Positions 1-12,059 of a stretch of 64,000 nucleotides of DNA are shown here, piece after piece. This stretch comes from Cryptosporangium minutisporangium (GTDB lineage Bacteria > Actinomycetota > Actinomycetes > Mycobacteriales > Cryptosporangiaceae). Made by a program: the position numbers and the translations under genes. How positions within the stretch are numbered: the first letter of the stretch is position 1; each line of letters begins with the position of its first letter. Location of the stretch: assembly GCF_039536245.1 (NCBI RefSeq), contig NZ_BAAAYN010000004.1, forward strand, positions 78,914-142,913, read 5' to 3'. Under the pieces are notes generated by a model. The model was not told the origin of the DNA and ran no database searches. It saw nothing but the letters and a program-made list of their open reading frames with translations.

Positions 1-24
1 ACTCACCGGCGGCGCGGAACGGCG

Positions 25-1845
25 TCAGGCCTTCTCGGACGAACCCTTGTCGGACGAACCCTTCTCGGACGAACCCTTCGGCTTGGCGTCCACCCCGGCC
101 TCGGCGCGCTGACGCGGCGAGATCGGCGCCGGCGCACCGGTCAGCGGGTCCCCGCCGGACGCGGTCTTCGGGAACGCGATGACGTCGCGGATCGACTCGA
201 CGCCGGCCAGCAGCGCGCAGAGCCGGTCCCAGCCGAGCGCGATACCGCCGTGCGGCGGCGCGCCGTACTTGAACGCCTCGAGCAGGAAGCCGAACTTGCC
301 CTGCGCGTCCTCCTCGGACAGGCCGAGCACCTCGAAGACCCGCTCCTGGACGCGGCGGTCGTGGATACGGATCGAGCCGCCGCCGATCTCGGTGCCGTTG
401 AGCACGATGTCGTAGGCCCAGGCCAGCGCCTCGGCCGGTGCCTCCTCGAACCGGTCGATCCAGTCCGCGTTCGGCGACGTGAACGGGTGGTGCACGGCGG
501 TCCAGGCGCCCTTCGCACCCTCGACGCCGATCTCCCCGCCACCGATCGGCTCGAACATCGGCGCGTCGACGACCCAGAGGAACTCCCAGCGGGACTCGTC
601 GATCAGCCCGCAGCGACGGCCGATCTCCAGCCGGGCCGCACCGAGCAGGTCCAGGGCGCCGGAACGCTCCCCGGCGCCGAAGAACACCGCGTCACCCGGC
701 TTGGCACCGACCGCGTCGGAGAGGCCGGCCAGGTGCTCGGCGGAGAGGTTCTTGGCCACCGGGCCGCGGGGCTCGCCGGTCTCGGCGTCGAACAGCACGT
801 AGGCGAGGCCCTTGTGACCCCGAGCCCGCGCCCACTCCTGCCAGCCGTCGAGCTCCTTCCGGGTCTGCGAGGCACCGCCCGGCATGACCACGGCACCGAC
901 GTGCGGTGCCTGGAACACCCGGAACGACGTTCCGGTGAAGTACGACGTGAGGTCGACCAGCTCGTTGCCGAACCGGACGTCGGGCTTGTCCGAGCCGTAG
1001 CGGGTCATCGCGTCGGCGTAGGTGAGCCGCGGCAGCGGCAGCGGGATCTCGTAGCCGGCCAGCTCCTTCCAGATCGCCGACACCACGGCCTCGCCGACCG
1101 CGATGACGTCGTCCTGGGTCACGAACGACATCTCGATGTCGAGCTGGGTGAACTCCGGCTGCCGGTCGGCGCGGAAGTCCTCGTCTCGGTAGCAGCGGGC
1201 GATCTGGTAGTACCGCTCCATCCCGGCCACCATCAGCAGCTGCTTGAACAGCTGCGGCGACTGGGGCAGCGCGTACCAGGACCCGGGCTGCAGGCGGGCG
1301 GGCACCAGGAAGTCGCGGGCGCCCTCCGGCGTCGACCGGGTCAGCGTCGGCGTCTCGATCTCGACGAAGTCCCGGTCGTCGAGCACGCGGCGGGCGATCC
1401 GGTTGACCGCGCTGCGCAGCCGCAGCGACGAGGCCTGCTGCGCGCGCCGCAGGTCGAGGTAGCGGTACTTGAGCCGGGCTTCCTCGCCGACCTCACCGGC
1501 GGTCTGCCCGTCGATCGGGAACGGCAGCGGCGCGGACTCGCTGAGCACGGTCAGGGACTCGGCGACGACCTCGATCGCACCGGTCGGCAGCTCGGGGTTG
1601 TCGTTGCCCTCCGGCCGGGCGCGGACCTCGCCGGTGACCCGGATGCAGTACTCGGCCCGCAGCGCGTGGCCGACCTCCTCGCGCAGGACGACCTGGACGT
1701 AGCCGGAGGCGTCCCGGAGGTCGACGAAGATGACCCCGCCGTGGTCGCGGCGGCGGGCCACCCACCCGGAGAGGGTGACGGTCTGACCCGCGTGCTCGGC
1801 GCGGAGCACGCCGGCCTGGTGGGTGCGGTATTGAGTGCCGCTCAC
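25..1845 (-). CDS. aspS: Aspartyl-tRNA synthetase
   Basis: Charges tRNA-Asp with aspartate in the cytoplasm. The 606-residue product has an N-terminal OB fold (about residues 1-110, with [11 protein letters not shown]) for anticodon binding. The class II core follows, with motif 2 ([19 protein letters not shown]) and motif 3 (GIALGWDRL), and the bacterial GAD-type insertion lies between them. The open frame extends far upstream, but similarity starts at the GTG at 1845 (protein begins [12 protein letters not shown]), which overlaps the hisS stop by 4 bp. It is the last gene of the MBL-hisS-aspS operon. The C-terminus carries a short repeated tail of [10 protein letters not shown] units beyond the family core, encoded by a 15-bp DNA repeat at about 28-75. 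Confidence 0.97.
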   Translation of the reverse strand: MSGTQYRTHQAGVLRAEHAGQTVTLSGWVARRRDHGGVIFVDLRDASGYVQVVLREEVGHALRAEYCIRVTGEVRARPEGNDNPELPTGAIEVVAESLTVLSESAPLPFPIDGQTAGEVGEEARLKYRYLDLRRAQQASSLRLRSAVNRIARRVLDDRDFVEIETPTLTRSTPEGARDFLVPARLQPGSWYALPQSPQLFKQLLMVAGMERYYQIARCYRDEDFRADRQPEFTQLDIEMSFVTQDDVIAVGEAVVSAIWKELAGYEIPLPLPRLTYADAMTRYGSDKPDVRFGNELVDLTSYFTGTSFRVFQAPHVGAVVMPGGASQTRKELDGWQEWARARGHKGLAYVLFDAETGEPRGPVAKNLSAEHLAGLSDAVGAKPGDAVFFGAGERSGALDLLGAARLEIGRRCGLIDESRWEFLWVVDAPMFEPIGGGEIGVEGAKGAWTAVHHPFTSPNADWIDRFEEAPAEALAWAYDIVLNGTEIGGGSIRIHDRRVQERVFEVLGLSEEDAQGKFGFLLEAFKYGAPPHGGIALGWDRLCALLAGVESIRDVIAFPKTASGGDPLTGAPAPISPRQRAEAGVDAKPKGSSEKGSSDKGSSEKA

Positions 1846-3101
1846 GAGAGAAGCTCCTTGACGGTGCGGGCGAGGTCGGTCAGCGGTACGGCCCGCTGCT
1901 CGGCGGTGGTCAGATCTTTCAGCTGGGCGGTGCCGTCGGCGAGGTCCCGATCGCCCAGGAGCACCGCGAACCGGGCGCCGGAGCGGTCGGCGGCCTTCAT
2001 GGCGCCCTTCAGCCCCTTGCCACCGAACGCGAAATCGGCCGCGACACCCGCGTCCCGCAGCTCGGTGACGAGCGTCAGCCCACGACGCCGAGCCTCGTCG
2101 CCGAGCGGCACGACGAACGCCGCGACGCGTGGCGCCGGGTCTCCGACCAGTCCTTCCGCCCGCAGGGCGAGCAGCGTCCGGTCGACGCCGACCGCGTAGC
2201 CGATGCCGGAGACGTCCGGGCCGCCGAGCTGCTTGGAGAGTCCGTCGTACCGGCCGCCGCCGCCGATCGCCGACTGCGCGCCCAGGCCGTTGTGGACGAA
2301 CTCGAACGTCGTCTTCGTGTAGTAGTCCAGGCCGCGGACCAGCCGCGGTGCCTCCTGCCACGACACGCCGAGGTCGGTGAGGTGCTGCCGGACCTGGTCG
2401 TAGTGCCGCTGGCAGGTGTCGCAGAGGTGGTCGACCATCAGCGGCGCCTCGGTCAGCTGCGCCGCCACCTCCGGACGCTTGTCGTCGAGGACGCGCAGCG
2501 GGTTGATCGACGCGCGTCGCTGGGTGTCGGCGTCCAGGTCCAGCCCGGCGAGGAACGCTTGGAGCTTCTCCCGGTACTGGGGGCGGCACTCCGCGTCGCC
2601 CAGCGACGTGAGCTGCAACTCGAAGGCGGTGAGACCGATCTCCCGGAATCCCGCGACCGCGAGCGCGACGACCTCGGCGTCCAGCGCCGGGTCGTCGACG
2701 CCGAGCGCCTCCATGTCGACCTGGGTGAAGTGCCGGTACCGACCGGCCTGCGGCCGCTCGTAGCGGAAGTTCGACCCGACCGCGTAGAGCTTCACCGGCA
2801 GCTGGCCGCTGTACAGCTTGTGCTCGATGAACGCCCGCATCAGCCCGGCGGTCAGCTCCGGGCGCAGGGTCAGCGACCGGCCTCCCCGGTCCTCGAACGT
2901 GTACATCTCCTTGCTGACGACGTCGGTCGACTCGCCGACGCCGCGAGCGAACAGCGCGGTGTCCTCGAAGATCGGCGTCTCGATGTACCCGTAGCCGGCC
3001 CGGCGCAGCGGCGCGGTGAGCGCGTCACGGACGGCGAGGAACGTCGCCGAGTCGGGCGGAAGGGTGTCGAACGTCCCCTTCGGGGCGGTAAAGCTGGTCA
3101 C
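1842..3101 (-). CDS. hisS: Histidyl-tRNA synthetase
   Basis: Charges tRNA-His. The 419-residue length is normal for the bacterial enzyme. Class II motif 2 is in the [15 protein letters not shown] region, the histidine-binding motif is RGLDYYT, and motif 3 is GGGGRYDGL. The C-terminal anticodon-binding domain (about 325-419) contains VPLGDEARR and [12 protein letters not shown]. The ATG at 3101 overlaps the stop of the upstream hydrolase gene, and its own stop overlaps the aspS start, so the three genes are translationally coupled. The neighbouring order hydrolase-hisS-aspS matches other actinomycetes. Confidence 0.97.
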   Translation of the reverse strand: MTSFTAPKGTFDTLPPDSATFLAVRDALTAPLRRAGYGYIETPIFEDTALFARGVGESTDVVSKEMYTFEDRGGRSLTLRPELTAGLMRAFIEHKLYSGQLPVKLYAVGSNFRYERPQAGRYRHFTQVDMEALGVDDPALDAEVVALAVAGFREIGLTAFELQLTSLGDAECRPQYREKLQAFLAGLDLDADTQRRASINPLRVLDDKRPEVAAQLTEAPLMVDHLCDTCQRHYDQVRQHLTDLGVSWQEAPRLVRGLDYYTKTTFEFVHNGLGAQSAIGGGGRYDGLSKQLGGPDVSGIGYAVGVDRTLLALRAEGLVGDPAPRVAAFVVPLGDEARRRGLTLVTELRDAGVAADFAFGGKGLKGAMKAADRSGARFAVLLGDRDLADGTAQLKDLTTAEQRAVPLTDLARTVKELLS

Positions 3102-3808
3102 AATCCGGTCCTCGGAAGAAAGGTGCCGTCGGCCGCGTTTCCCGCAGCCTCGGCGACCTGGAGCAAGTACGGGTTGGTGGCGCGTTCCCGGGCGATCGTG
3201 GTGTCGGGGCCGTGCCCCGGCTTCACCACGGTGGCGTCGTCCATCGGCAGCACGACGCGAGCCAGCGACGCCAGCATGTCCTGGGCGCTGCCGCCGGGCA
3301 GGTCGACCCGGCCGATCGACCCGGCGAACAGCAGGTCACCGGAGAACAGCACCGGCGCGTCCGGCGTCTCGACCCCGAACACCAGCGAGCCCGGGGTGTG
3401 ACCCGGCGCGAGCGTGACGCTCAGCTCCACCCCGGCGAGCTGCAGCGTCTCACCGTCGGCCAGCATCTTGACGTCGCTCGGCTCGGTGTACTCCAGGCCG
3501 AAGATCGGAGTGCCCTTCGGGGCCCCGATGAAGCTCCACGGGTCGGCGAGCTGGTCGGCGTCGGCCGGGTGGATGTAGGCCGGGATGTCCCGCGCGCCGC
3601 AGACCGGCGCGACCGAGAACGTGTGGTCGAGGTGACCATGGGTGAGGATCACGGCGGCCGGATGGAGCCGGTGCTTCGTCAGGACGTCCTCGAGCTGGTC
3701 GACCACGCCGATCCCCGGATCGATGACCACACACTGTTCGCCGGCCGCGGGGGCGACGACCCAGCAGTTGGTGCCGAGCGCGAGGGCCGGAAATCCGGCG
3801 ATGAGCAC
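3098..3808 (-). CDS. MBL-fold hydrolase, glyoxalase II-like
   Basis: A metallo-beta-lactamase-fold hydrolase of 236 residues. The metal-binding motif THGHLDHT is near residue 57, followed by [10 protein letters not shown], the SGDLLF aspartate loop and the final PGHG histidine. Small proteins of this type are usually annotated as hydroxyacylglutathione hydrolase, but actinomycetes generally lack glutathione, so a thioester of another thiol (for example mycothiol) is a plausible substrate. That is inference. It is the first gene of the operon with hisS and aspS, joined by a 4-bp overlap, and is divergent from the cyclophilin gene. Confidence 0.88.
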   Translation of the reverse strand: MLIAGFPALALGTNCWVVAPAAGEQCVVIDPGIGVVDQLEDVLTKHRLHPAAVILTHGHLDHTFSVAPVCGARDIPAYIHPADADQLADPWSFIGAPKGTPIFGLEYTEPSDVKMLADGETLQLAGVELSVTLAPGHTPGSLVFGVETPDAPVLFSGDLLFAGSIGRVDLPGGSAQDMLASLARVVLPMDDATVVKPGHGPDTTIARERATNPYLLQVAEAAGNAADGTFLPRTGL

Positions 3809-4157
3809 GAGTGTCCCTTCTCTTGACCAGGGTGTGGCGTATCCGGCGGCTGCGTTCCGATAACGGGACGCGTTCCCACCAGCCTACCGATGCCCGCCTG
3901 CCCGGGCCGACCGGCTTTACGGTGGTGCGGCCCGGCGCTACCGAGCGGCGTCCCCGCGCCCGACGGGCAGAGTGGGGTATCAGAAAAGCGATCTCGATCG
4001 GTGCATCAGGGCGCGTCGTGGGGTATCAGCCCCTCTTTTAGGGACGCGCCGTACACTCGGCCGCACGCGCGGGCCTTCGACGCCCGTGACATGCGCAGGC
4101 GGCGCGGCATCGCATTACGTGGGCTCGGCGCCGGAAACCCGAACAGGAGAGCACGGA
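3809..4157. other. Divergent intergenic region with a 12-bp direct repeat
   Basis: A 349-bp gap between the divergent hydrolase and cyclophilin genes, with no convincing ORF. GTGGGGTATCAG occurs twice, at 3972-3983 and 4018-4029 (46 bp apart). The region should hold both promoters; the repeat may be a regulator site, but nothing else supports that. Confidence 0.4.
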
Positions 4158-4973
4158 GTGCCGACGAAGGATCGCCAGCGGCAGCTGGCCCGCGCCAAGC
4201 TCGAACGGCAGATGGCCCGGCGGGCCGCGGCCGCGAAACGCCGTCGTCAGACGCAGGCTGCGGTAGGCGCCGGTATCGCGCTCCTGCTCGTCGTCGTCGG
4301 GGCCGTGTTCCTCGTCGCCAACTTGAGCGGCGACGACGACAAGGACACGACCACGGAGGCCGCGACCGGCCCCAAGTGCACCTACCAGAAGGCCGACGCC
4401 AGCACCGGCAAGGTGAAGGACGTCGGCACGCCGCCCACGGCCGACATCCCCGACACCGGCACGCGCACGGTCACGATGACGACGAACGTCGGGACGGTGG
4501 AGTTCACCATCGACCAGGCGGGCGCTCCGTGCACCAGCAACAGCATGGCGTTCCTGGCCAGCAAGAAGTTCTACGACAAGACGTCGTGCCACCGCATGAC
4601 GACCGGGGGCATCTTCGTGCTGCAGTGCGGTGACCCGTTCGGCGACGGCACCGGCGGCCCCGCTTACCGGTACGGCACCGAGAACCTGCCGGCGAACCAG
4701 CACCCGCCGTACCCGGCCGGGACGATCGCGATGGCGAAGAGCCAGGAGGCGATCTCGGTCGGCAGCCAGTTCTTCATCGTCTACAAGGACATCCCCGAGG
4801 ACGCGCTGGGCGCGGACTACACGGTGGTCGGCAAGGTCACCAAGGGCCTCGACGTGATCGAGAAGGTCGCCGCGAAGGGCGTCACCCCGGCGGACCCGAG
4901 CAACCCCGGCGACGGCAAGCCGAAGCAGGCCGTGAACATCACGAGCTTCACGGTCTCCCCCGCCGCGAGCTGA
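4158..4973 (+). CDS. ppiB: Membrane-anchored cyclophilin-type peptidyl-prolyl isomerase
   Basis: Catalyses cis-trans isomerisation of prolyl bonds and probably acts outside the membrane. The 271-residue protein starts with a Lys/Arg-rich cytosolic segment (1-33), then one transmembrane helix (about 36-58), then a linker and a cyclophilin domain (about 90-265). Cyclophilin features include HRMTTGGIFVLQCGDP, GSQFFIVYKD and the glycine-rich GDGTGGPAYRYG. The GTG start at 4158 is chosen because AGGAGA lies 7 nt upstream; an in-frame extension to 3972 has no family similarity. The position beside rel and the hisS operon matches mycobacteria. A strong terminator follows. Confidence 0.92.
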   Translation: MPTKDRQRQLARAKLERQMARRAAAAKRRRQTQAAVGAGIALLLVVVGAVFLVANLSGDDDKDTTTEAATGPKCTYQKADASTGKVKDVGTPPTADIPDTGTRTVTMTTNVGTVEFTIDQAGAPCTSNSMAFLASKKFYDKTSCHRMTTGGIFVLQCGDPFGDGTGGPAYRYGTENLPANQHPPYPAGTIAMAKSQEAISVGSQFFIVYKDIPEDALGADYTVVGKVTKGLDVIEKVAAKGVTPADPSNPGDGKPKQAVNITSFTVSPAAS

Positions 4974-4977
4974 CCCG

Positions 4978-5025
4978 CACAGCGAAACGGCCTCGCCCCG
5001 ATCGGGGCGGGGCCGTTTCGCTGTG
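4978..5025 (+). terminator. Intrinsic terminator of ppiB
   Basis: A long perfect hairpin begins 4 nt after the ppiB stop. Arms CACAGCGAAACGGCC (4978-4992) and GGCCGTTTCGCTGTG (5011-5025) are perfectly complementary, with further pairing inside (CGCCCCGA/TCGGGGCG). No long U-run follows, which is common in high-GC actinomycetes. Confidence 0.85.
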
Positions 5026-5038
5026 GCGCAGCCGCCGC

Positions 5039-5155
5039 GTGGTTGTCGCACCTCCCGGGTGCCGCACGCAGTGGTTGTCGCGCCTCCCGGGTGCCGCGCA
5101 CCGTGGTTGTCGCGCCTCCTGGGCGCCGCGCTAGGTGGTTGTCGCGCTCTGCGGG
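5039..5155. repeat. 32-bp tandem repeat, about 3.7 copies
   Basis: Four units begin with GTGGTTGTCGC at 5039, 5071, 5103 and 5135, an exact 32-bp period. Each continues with a variant of RCCTCCCGGGYGCCGC; the fourth is partial. The array lies in the gap between the ends of ppiB and the rel operon. The opening GTGGTTGTCG is also the outer arm of the 48-bp palindromes at 21679 and 37345. Confidence 0.85.
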
Positions 5156-5224
5156 CTATGGCACGGACAGGGCGACAGCCATTCCCGCGCCGCGCGGGCA
5201 ACTCGACACCGACGCCCACGAAGA

Positions 5225-5253
5225 AGCGCCCGCACGCGTCGCATGCGGGCGCT
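5225..5253 (-). terminator. Intrinsic terminator of the rel operon
   Basis: Perfect 10-bp arms AGCGCCCGCA (5225-5234) and TGCGGGCGCT (5244-5253) with a 9-nt loop. On the minus strand it starts 10 nt after the stop of the small ORF and is followed by a T-rich TTCTTCGT, as expected of an intrinsic terminator. Confidence 0.75.
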
Positions 5254-5262
5254 CCGGGTCGG

Positions 5263-5445
5263 TCAAATCCGCGAGTTAATGGACTCCGCGTTGCCCCAGT
5301 CCGGCGGCGGGTCTTCCGGTGGGGTGCTGGTCGCCTGGAGCGACCCGGTCTCCCGGAACGTCTCCAGCCCGACGATCTTCGCCCGCACCTTCCCGGGCTC
5401 CGACGCTCCAGCCGGACGGTCGGGCAACCTGCGCTCGATGCTCAT
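5263..5445 (-). CDS. Small protein of unknown function downstream of rel
   Basis: A 60-residue ORF that I do not recognise. It begins 16 nt after the rel stop with an ATG preceded by AGGGAGG at 4-5 nt spacing, and it ends just before a good terminator. That makes it look like a genuine last gene of the rel transcript. The product is hydrophilic with no membrane segment. Its middle reads GKVRAKIVGLETFRETGS, and it has a proline-rich stretch (PPEDPPPDWG) near the C-terminus. A role as a small regulator or as a peptide precursor cannot be told apart from the sequence. Confidence 0.6.
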   Translation of the reverse strand: MSIERRLPDRPAGASEPGKVRAKIVGLETFRETGSLQATSTPPEDPPPDWGNAESINSRI

Positions 5446-5461
5446 CGCGCCTCCCTGAGGA

Positions 5462-7903
<2,442 letters not shown>

Positions 7904-8088
7904 AGGCCGCTCCCTCTGCTAGTGCCCCGCGGGTGCCTCACGGGAGGCATCGAGCTCCCTCCATGCTACGCGGGCGAGCATCTCCGACCGCGTGGCCTTC
8001 CACAGGAGCCCGGGTCAGCGACTGCTGCCCATCCGGTCACAACAGCATGGCCGGACGGTTGATGCCCGACGCGGGGACTCACCCCGAA

Positions 8089-8721
8089 TCACACCGTGAG
8101 CAGCGCGTGTACGTCCCGTTCCGGCAGGCGTGCGCGTCCGTCGAGGAACGCCAGCTCCATCAGGACCGAGAACCCGACGACCTCACCACCGGCCTGCTCG
8201 ACCAGCGAGATCGCGGCCGCCGCCGTGCCCCCGGTCGCGAGGACGTCGTCGAGCAGCAGCACCCGGGAACCCGGCTCGAACGCGTCCGCGTGGACCTCGA
8301 GCACGGCCTCGCCGTACTCCAGCGCGTACGCCGCCGACACGGTCGCCCGGGGCAGCTTCCCGGCCTTGCGGATCGGCACCAGACCGGCGCCGCTCGCGTA
8401 CGCCACCGCGGCCGCCAGCACGAAGCCGCGAGCCTCGATGCCGGCCACGACGTCGAACGCGCCGCCGTACTCGGTCGCGATCGCGTCGATCACCTGGGCG
8501 AACGCGGGGCCGTTGGCGAACAGCGGCGTCAAGTCCTTGAACCCGACACCGGGCTTCGGGAAGTCCGGGACGTCGAGCACGTGGGCGGCGATCAGGTCGC
8601 TGACCGCGGCCGGGGTCACCGGCCCGCTGCCGACCCGGCCGCCCAGCGGGCCGTGCGCGGAGCGCTCACCGACCGGGTGCCCGGCCACCACGGGCTCGGG
8701 CACCGACTCCGCTTCGGTCAT
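8089..8721 (-). CDS. apt: Adenine phosphoribosyltransferase
   Basis: Salvages adenine to AMP using PRPP. The type I phosphoribosyltransferase fold is clear: the core starts at FPKPGVGFKDLTPLF, the substrate loop is GIEARGF, and the PRPP-binding motif is VLLLDDVLATGGTA. At 210 residues it has about 35 extra N-terminal residues that lack family character, so an internal start is possible. Its ATG overlaps the secF stop by 4 bp, making a secD-secF-apt operon, the usual actinomycete order upstream of rel. Confidence 0.94.
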   Translation of the reverse strand: MTEAESVPEPVVAGHPVGERSAHGPLGGRVGSGPVTPAAVSDLIAAHVLDVPDFPKPGVGFKDLTPLFANGPAFAQVIDAIATEYGGAFDVVAGIEARGFVLAAAVAYASGAGLVPIRKAGKLPRATVSAAYALEYGEAVLEVHADAFEPGSRVLLLDDVLATGGTAAAAISLVEQAGGEVVGFSVLMELAFLDGRARLPERDVHALLTV

Positions 8722-9899
8722 CGCTTCTTCCGGCTTCCGCCCGCACGGCCGGGCCGGTTACCGCCCGGGCGTCGTCGTTGCTGCTGCGGACGGCCGGTGG
8801 ACGAGGCCCGGTTGCTGCCGGAGCCCGCAGCGGCGGTGGCCGGCTCCCGGTCGTCCGATTCCGTCTCGTCGGCAGTGGTCTCGTCGGCGGCCTTCGCCTC
8901 GTCGACCTCCGGGGTCTCCGCGGCGGCCTTGGCCGCCGCGGCGCGCCGCGCCCGGACGCGCTCCTTGAGCGCCTTGTACCGGGGCTCGCGCTCCTTCATG
9001 TCGACCAGCCAGGGCGTCGCGAGGAACAGCGACGAGTACGCACCGGCGGCCAGACCGACGAACAGGACCAGCGCGAGGTCCTTGAGCGTGCCGACGCCGA
9101 GCAAGCCGGCACCGACGAACAGCAGGCCACCGACCGGCAGCAGCGAGATCAACGAAGTGTTGATCGACCGCATCAGCGTCTCGTTCACCGCGTTGTTCGC
9201 GGCCTCGGCGTAGTCGACCCGCGAGCCGCCGACGATGCCCCGGGTGTCCTCGGAGACCTTGTCGAACACGACGACCGTGTCGTACAGCGAGAAACCGAGG
9301 ATCGTCAGCAGACCGACGATCGTCGACGGCGTGACCTCGAACCCGATGATCGAGTACGCACCGGCGGTCAACATCAGGTCGTGCAGCAGCGCCAGCAGCG
9401 CGGCGATCGCCATCTTCGTTTCGAACCGGATCGCCAGGTAGGCGGCGACCAGCACGAGGAAGACCACGAGCGCGATCAGCGCCTTGTCGGTGACCTGGCC
9501 ACCCCAGGACGAGCTGACCGCGTTGTCGGTGATGTCGTTGACCGCGAGGTCGTACTCCGCGGCCAGCGCCTCTTTGACCTCGGTGGTCTCGGCCGGGTTC
9601 AGCGACGCCGTCTTGATGACGAACTTCGCGTCCGCGCCACGGCCCGCTTCCTGGACCGTCTGCACCTCGCCGCCGGCGCCCTCGACGGTCTCGCTGACCT
9701 GCTCCGCGGTGACGCCGCTCGGCTGCTTGAAGACGAACGACGTTCCACCGGAGAACTCGATGCCCCAGTTGAAGCCGCGGAAGACCATCGTCCCGACACA
9801 GATCAGGACCAGGACCGCCGAGGCGATGTACCACCGCTTCCGCGAGCCGATGAAGTCGATGTTGGTCTCGCCCCGATAGAGGCGTCCGGCCAGTCCCAT
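8718..9899 (-). CDS. secF: Protein translocase subunit SecF
   Basis: Inner-membrane partner of SecD, using the proton motive force to help preprotein export. The 393-residue product has a first membrane helix near residue 20, a periplasmic domain, and a C-terminal block of five helices with GFSLYDTVVVFDK (family signature) and RSINTSLISLLPVGGLL. The ATG at 9899 is preferred because AAGGAG lies 7 nt upstream; an in-frame ATG at 9923 would overlap secD. The last 80 residues are a charged, low-complexity tail rich in Ala, Glu, Arg and Gly, ending RKKR. Confidence 0.95.
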   Translation of the reverse strand: MGLAGRLYRGETNIDFIGSRKRWYIASAVLVLICVGTMVFRGFNWGIEFSGGTSFVFKQPSGVTAEQVSETVEGAGGEVQTVQEAGRGADAKFVIKTASLNPAETTEVKEALAAEYDLAVNDITDNAVSSSWGGQVTDKALIALVVFLVLVAAYLAIRFETKMAIAALLALLHDLMLTAGAYSIIGFEVTPSTIVGLLTILGFSLYDTVVVFDKVSEDTRGIVGGSRVDYAEAANNAVNETLMRSINTSLISLLPVGGLLFVGAGLLGVGTLKDLALVLFVGLAAGAYSSLFLATPWLVDMKEREPRYKALKERVRARRAAAAKAAAETPEVDEAKAADETTADETESDDREPATAAAGSGSNRASSTGRPQQQRRRPGGNRPGRAGGSRKKR

Positions 9900-9900
9900 C

Positions 9901-11865
9901 TCAGGACTCCTTCGGGCTGACACGACGGGCGGTCGCCGCGGGCCGTCCGGCTGCCCCGGCGGGTGCGGCCGGGGTCTTACGCAGCGTACCCAGCCCGGAC
10001 ATGCGCGGTGACATGAACCGCGGCGAGCGGGCCATCAGGGCGACCAGCGGGTGCGTGAAGAGGAAGACGACGATGACGTCGACGAGCGTGGAGAGGCCCA
10101 GCGTGAACGCGAAGCCCTTCACGGCGCCGACCGCCAGGATGTAGAGCACCGCGGCGGCGAGGAACGACACCGCGTCCGCCGAGAGGATCGTGCGCCGTGC
10201 ACGGGCCCAGGCCCGCGGCACCGCCGAGCGGACGCTCCGGCCGTCGCGGACCTCGTCCTTGAGGCGTTCGAAGAACACGACGAACGAGTCGGCGGTGATG
10301 CCGACCGCGACGATGAACCCGGCGACGCCGGCCAGGGTCAGCGTGAAGCCGATCTGCCTGCCGAGCAGGATCACCGACGCGTAGATGATCGCGCCGGACG
10401 CGAGCAGGCTGGCGATCGTCACCAGACCGAGCACCCGGTAGTAGAGCAGGGAGTAGATGACGACCAGGCCCAGACCGATGCCACCGGCGAGCAGACCGGC
10501 CTCCAGCTGCTCGATGCCGAGCGTCGGGCTGATCGACTCCGCGGTCTCGACCGCGAACGAGAGCGGCAGCGCGCCGAACTTCAGCTTCGCCGCGAGGTCC
10601 TGCGCCTCGGCCTTCGTGAACTGACCACTGATCTGGGTGTCACCGGTGATCACCTCGTTGGTGGTCGGCGCGGAGATCACCGTGTTGTCCAGGACCACCG
10701 CGACCTGCTTCTGCAGCGTGGCCTTGGTCAGGTCGGTCCACTTGTCCTGGCCCTTGCCGGTGAACTTCAGGTTGACGATCCAGCCGCCCTGCTGCTGGTC
10801 GAACGTGAAGCTCGCGGACTTGATGTCGGTACCGACGACACCGGCCTTCTCCAGCTTGTACTTCGTGTTGCCGTCACAGGCCACGACCTGGGCGTTGACC
10901 TCGTCGATCGAGCCGGCGGGACGGTTGTCGAGCATGGTGCAGCTGATCCACGGCACCTTGAACTGCCAGTCCAGCGGCAGTGCGGCGACCTCCGCGTCGG
11001 TCAGCTTCTTCGCGCCGGGCTCGAAGATCGCGGCGAGCTGCGGGTTGGTGGCCGCACCGGCGAAGTCCTGGGCGGTGCCCTGCGCGACGTAGGTCGCGGC
11101 TTCCTTGGGGAACTTGGCCAGCGCGGACTTCTGCAGCGCGGCCTGGCTCACCGAGGTCGGCGTGGGCGCCGGGGTGGCGGACGCCGACGGGCTCGCACTC
11201 CCCGACGGGGTGGCGCTCGGCTTGGCCGACGCGGACGTTGACGGCGTCGGGCTGGGCGTGTCCTCGGCGGCGGGCACCGCGGCCGGAGCTGCCGCGGGGG
11301 CACCACCGCCGCCTCCGCCGCTGGACGTGGACGGGCTCGCCGCGACCTTGGCCGACGTGCTCGGCGTCGGCGACGCGCTGCCCGACGTGGACGGGCTGGG
11401 GCTCGCCGTGCCGGACGTCGTCGGGCTGGGCGTGACGGTGGCCGCCGCGGCCGCCTTGATCGCAACGATGTCCTGCGCGGACTCCAGCACCGCACGGAAC
11501 CGGAGCTGGGCCGGTTCGCCGACCTGCTTGATCGCGTCGTTGTTCTCGCCGGGGGCGTTGATGACGATGTTGCTGTTGCCCTCGGTCACGACCTCGGCCT
11601 CGGCGACGCCGGTGCCGTTGACCCGGTTCTCGATGATCTGCCGGGCCTGCTCGAGCTGCTCGGCGTCCGGAGCCTTACCGCCGGCTTGGGCGGCCCGCAG
11701 CGTGACGGTGGTGCCGCCCTGCAGGTCGAGGCCGAGGCGCGGAGTGAGCTTCTCCTTCAGCGAGCCATCGCCCTGGAAGAACACGAGCGCGTAGAGCGCG
11801 ATCACGATGACCGCGAGAGAGGCGAGATACCGCCCGGCACGCAGCTGTCCGCGAGGTGGTGCCAC
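9901..11865 (-). CDS. secD: Protein translocase subunit SecD with a Ser/Thr/Pro-rich insert
   Basis: Forms the SecDF complex. The 654-residue protein has helix 1 at about 13-30, the D1 signature LGLDLQGGT, and the P1 head domain. Five C-terminal membrane helices include EQLEAGLLAGGIGLGLVV and the ADSFVVFFERLKDE segment. Residues about 138-240, inside the external domain, are a low-complexity run of Ser, Thr, Pro, Ala and Gly (SPSPSTSGSASPTPSTS) plus six consecutive glycines. The region is in the right place to be surface-exposed, so it may be a flexible linker or a glycosylated segment. Co-transcribed with secF, with one base between stop and start. Confidence 0.95.
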   Translation of the reverse strand: MAPPRGQLRAGRYLASLAVIVIALYALVFFQGDGSLKEKLTPRLGLDLQGGTTVTLRAAQAGGKAPDAEQLEQARQIIENRVNGTGVAEAEVVTEGNSNIVINAPGENNDAIKQVGEPAQLRFRAVLESAQDIVAIKAAAAATVTPSPTTSGTASPSPSTSGSASPTPSTSAKVAASPSTSSGGGGGGAPAAAPAAVPAAEDTPSPTPSTSASAKPSATPSGSASPSASATPAPTPTSVSQAALQKSALAKFPKEAATYVAQGTAQDFAGAATNPQLAAIFEPGAKKLTDAEVAALPLDWQFKVPWISCTMLDNRPAGSIDEVNAQVVACDGNTKYKLEKAGVVGTDIKSASFTFDQQQGGWIVNLKFTGKGQDKWTDLTKATLQKQVAVVLDNTVISAPTTNEVITGDTQISGQFTKAEAQDLAAKLKFGALPLSFAVETAESISPTLGIEQLEAGLLAGGIGLGLVVIYSLLYYRVLGLVTIASLLASGAIIYASVILLGRQIGFTLTLAGVAGFIVAVGITADSFVVFFERLKDEVRDGRSVRSAVPRAWARARRTILSADAVSFLAAAVLYILAVGAVKGFAFTLGLSTLVDVIVVFLFTHPLVALMARSPRFMSPRMSGLGTLRKTPAAPAGAAGRPAATARRVSPKES

Positions 11866-12059
11866 GCTGAAAGGTCTCCTTCAGTGCTCGGGGCGGCAGG
11901 TGTGCCGCCCCGGTGAGTTCGCGCTACCGCCGCTGGCGCCGGACCCGAGTGGGGTGCGGTCGGCCGGACGGCGACGGTACGTCCGATTGGTGACGCTATC
12001 CGGTTGACCCGCGCCGCGCAGGCCCTTGCCGGTCCGGTCGGCAGCGGCGCCGATCGGGT

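Noticed and set aside
250-2199. A 649-codon plus-strand ORF across aspS
   Set aside because: Antisense shadow of aspS caused by high GC; no family character, while aspS motifs are unambiguous on the minus strand.
5039-5155. A CRISPR array at the 32-bp repeats
   Set aside because: The repeats are directly adjacent, with no spacers between them and no cas genes nearby.
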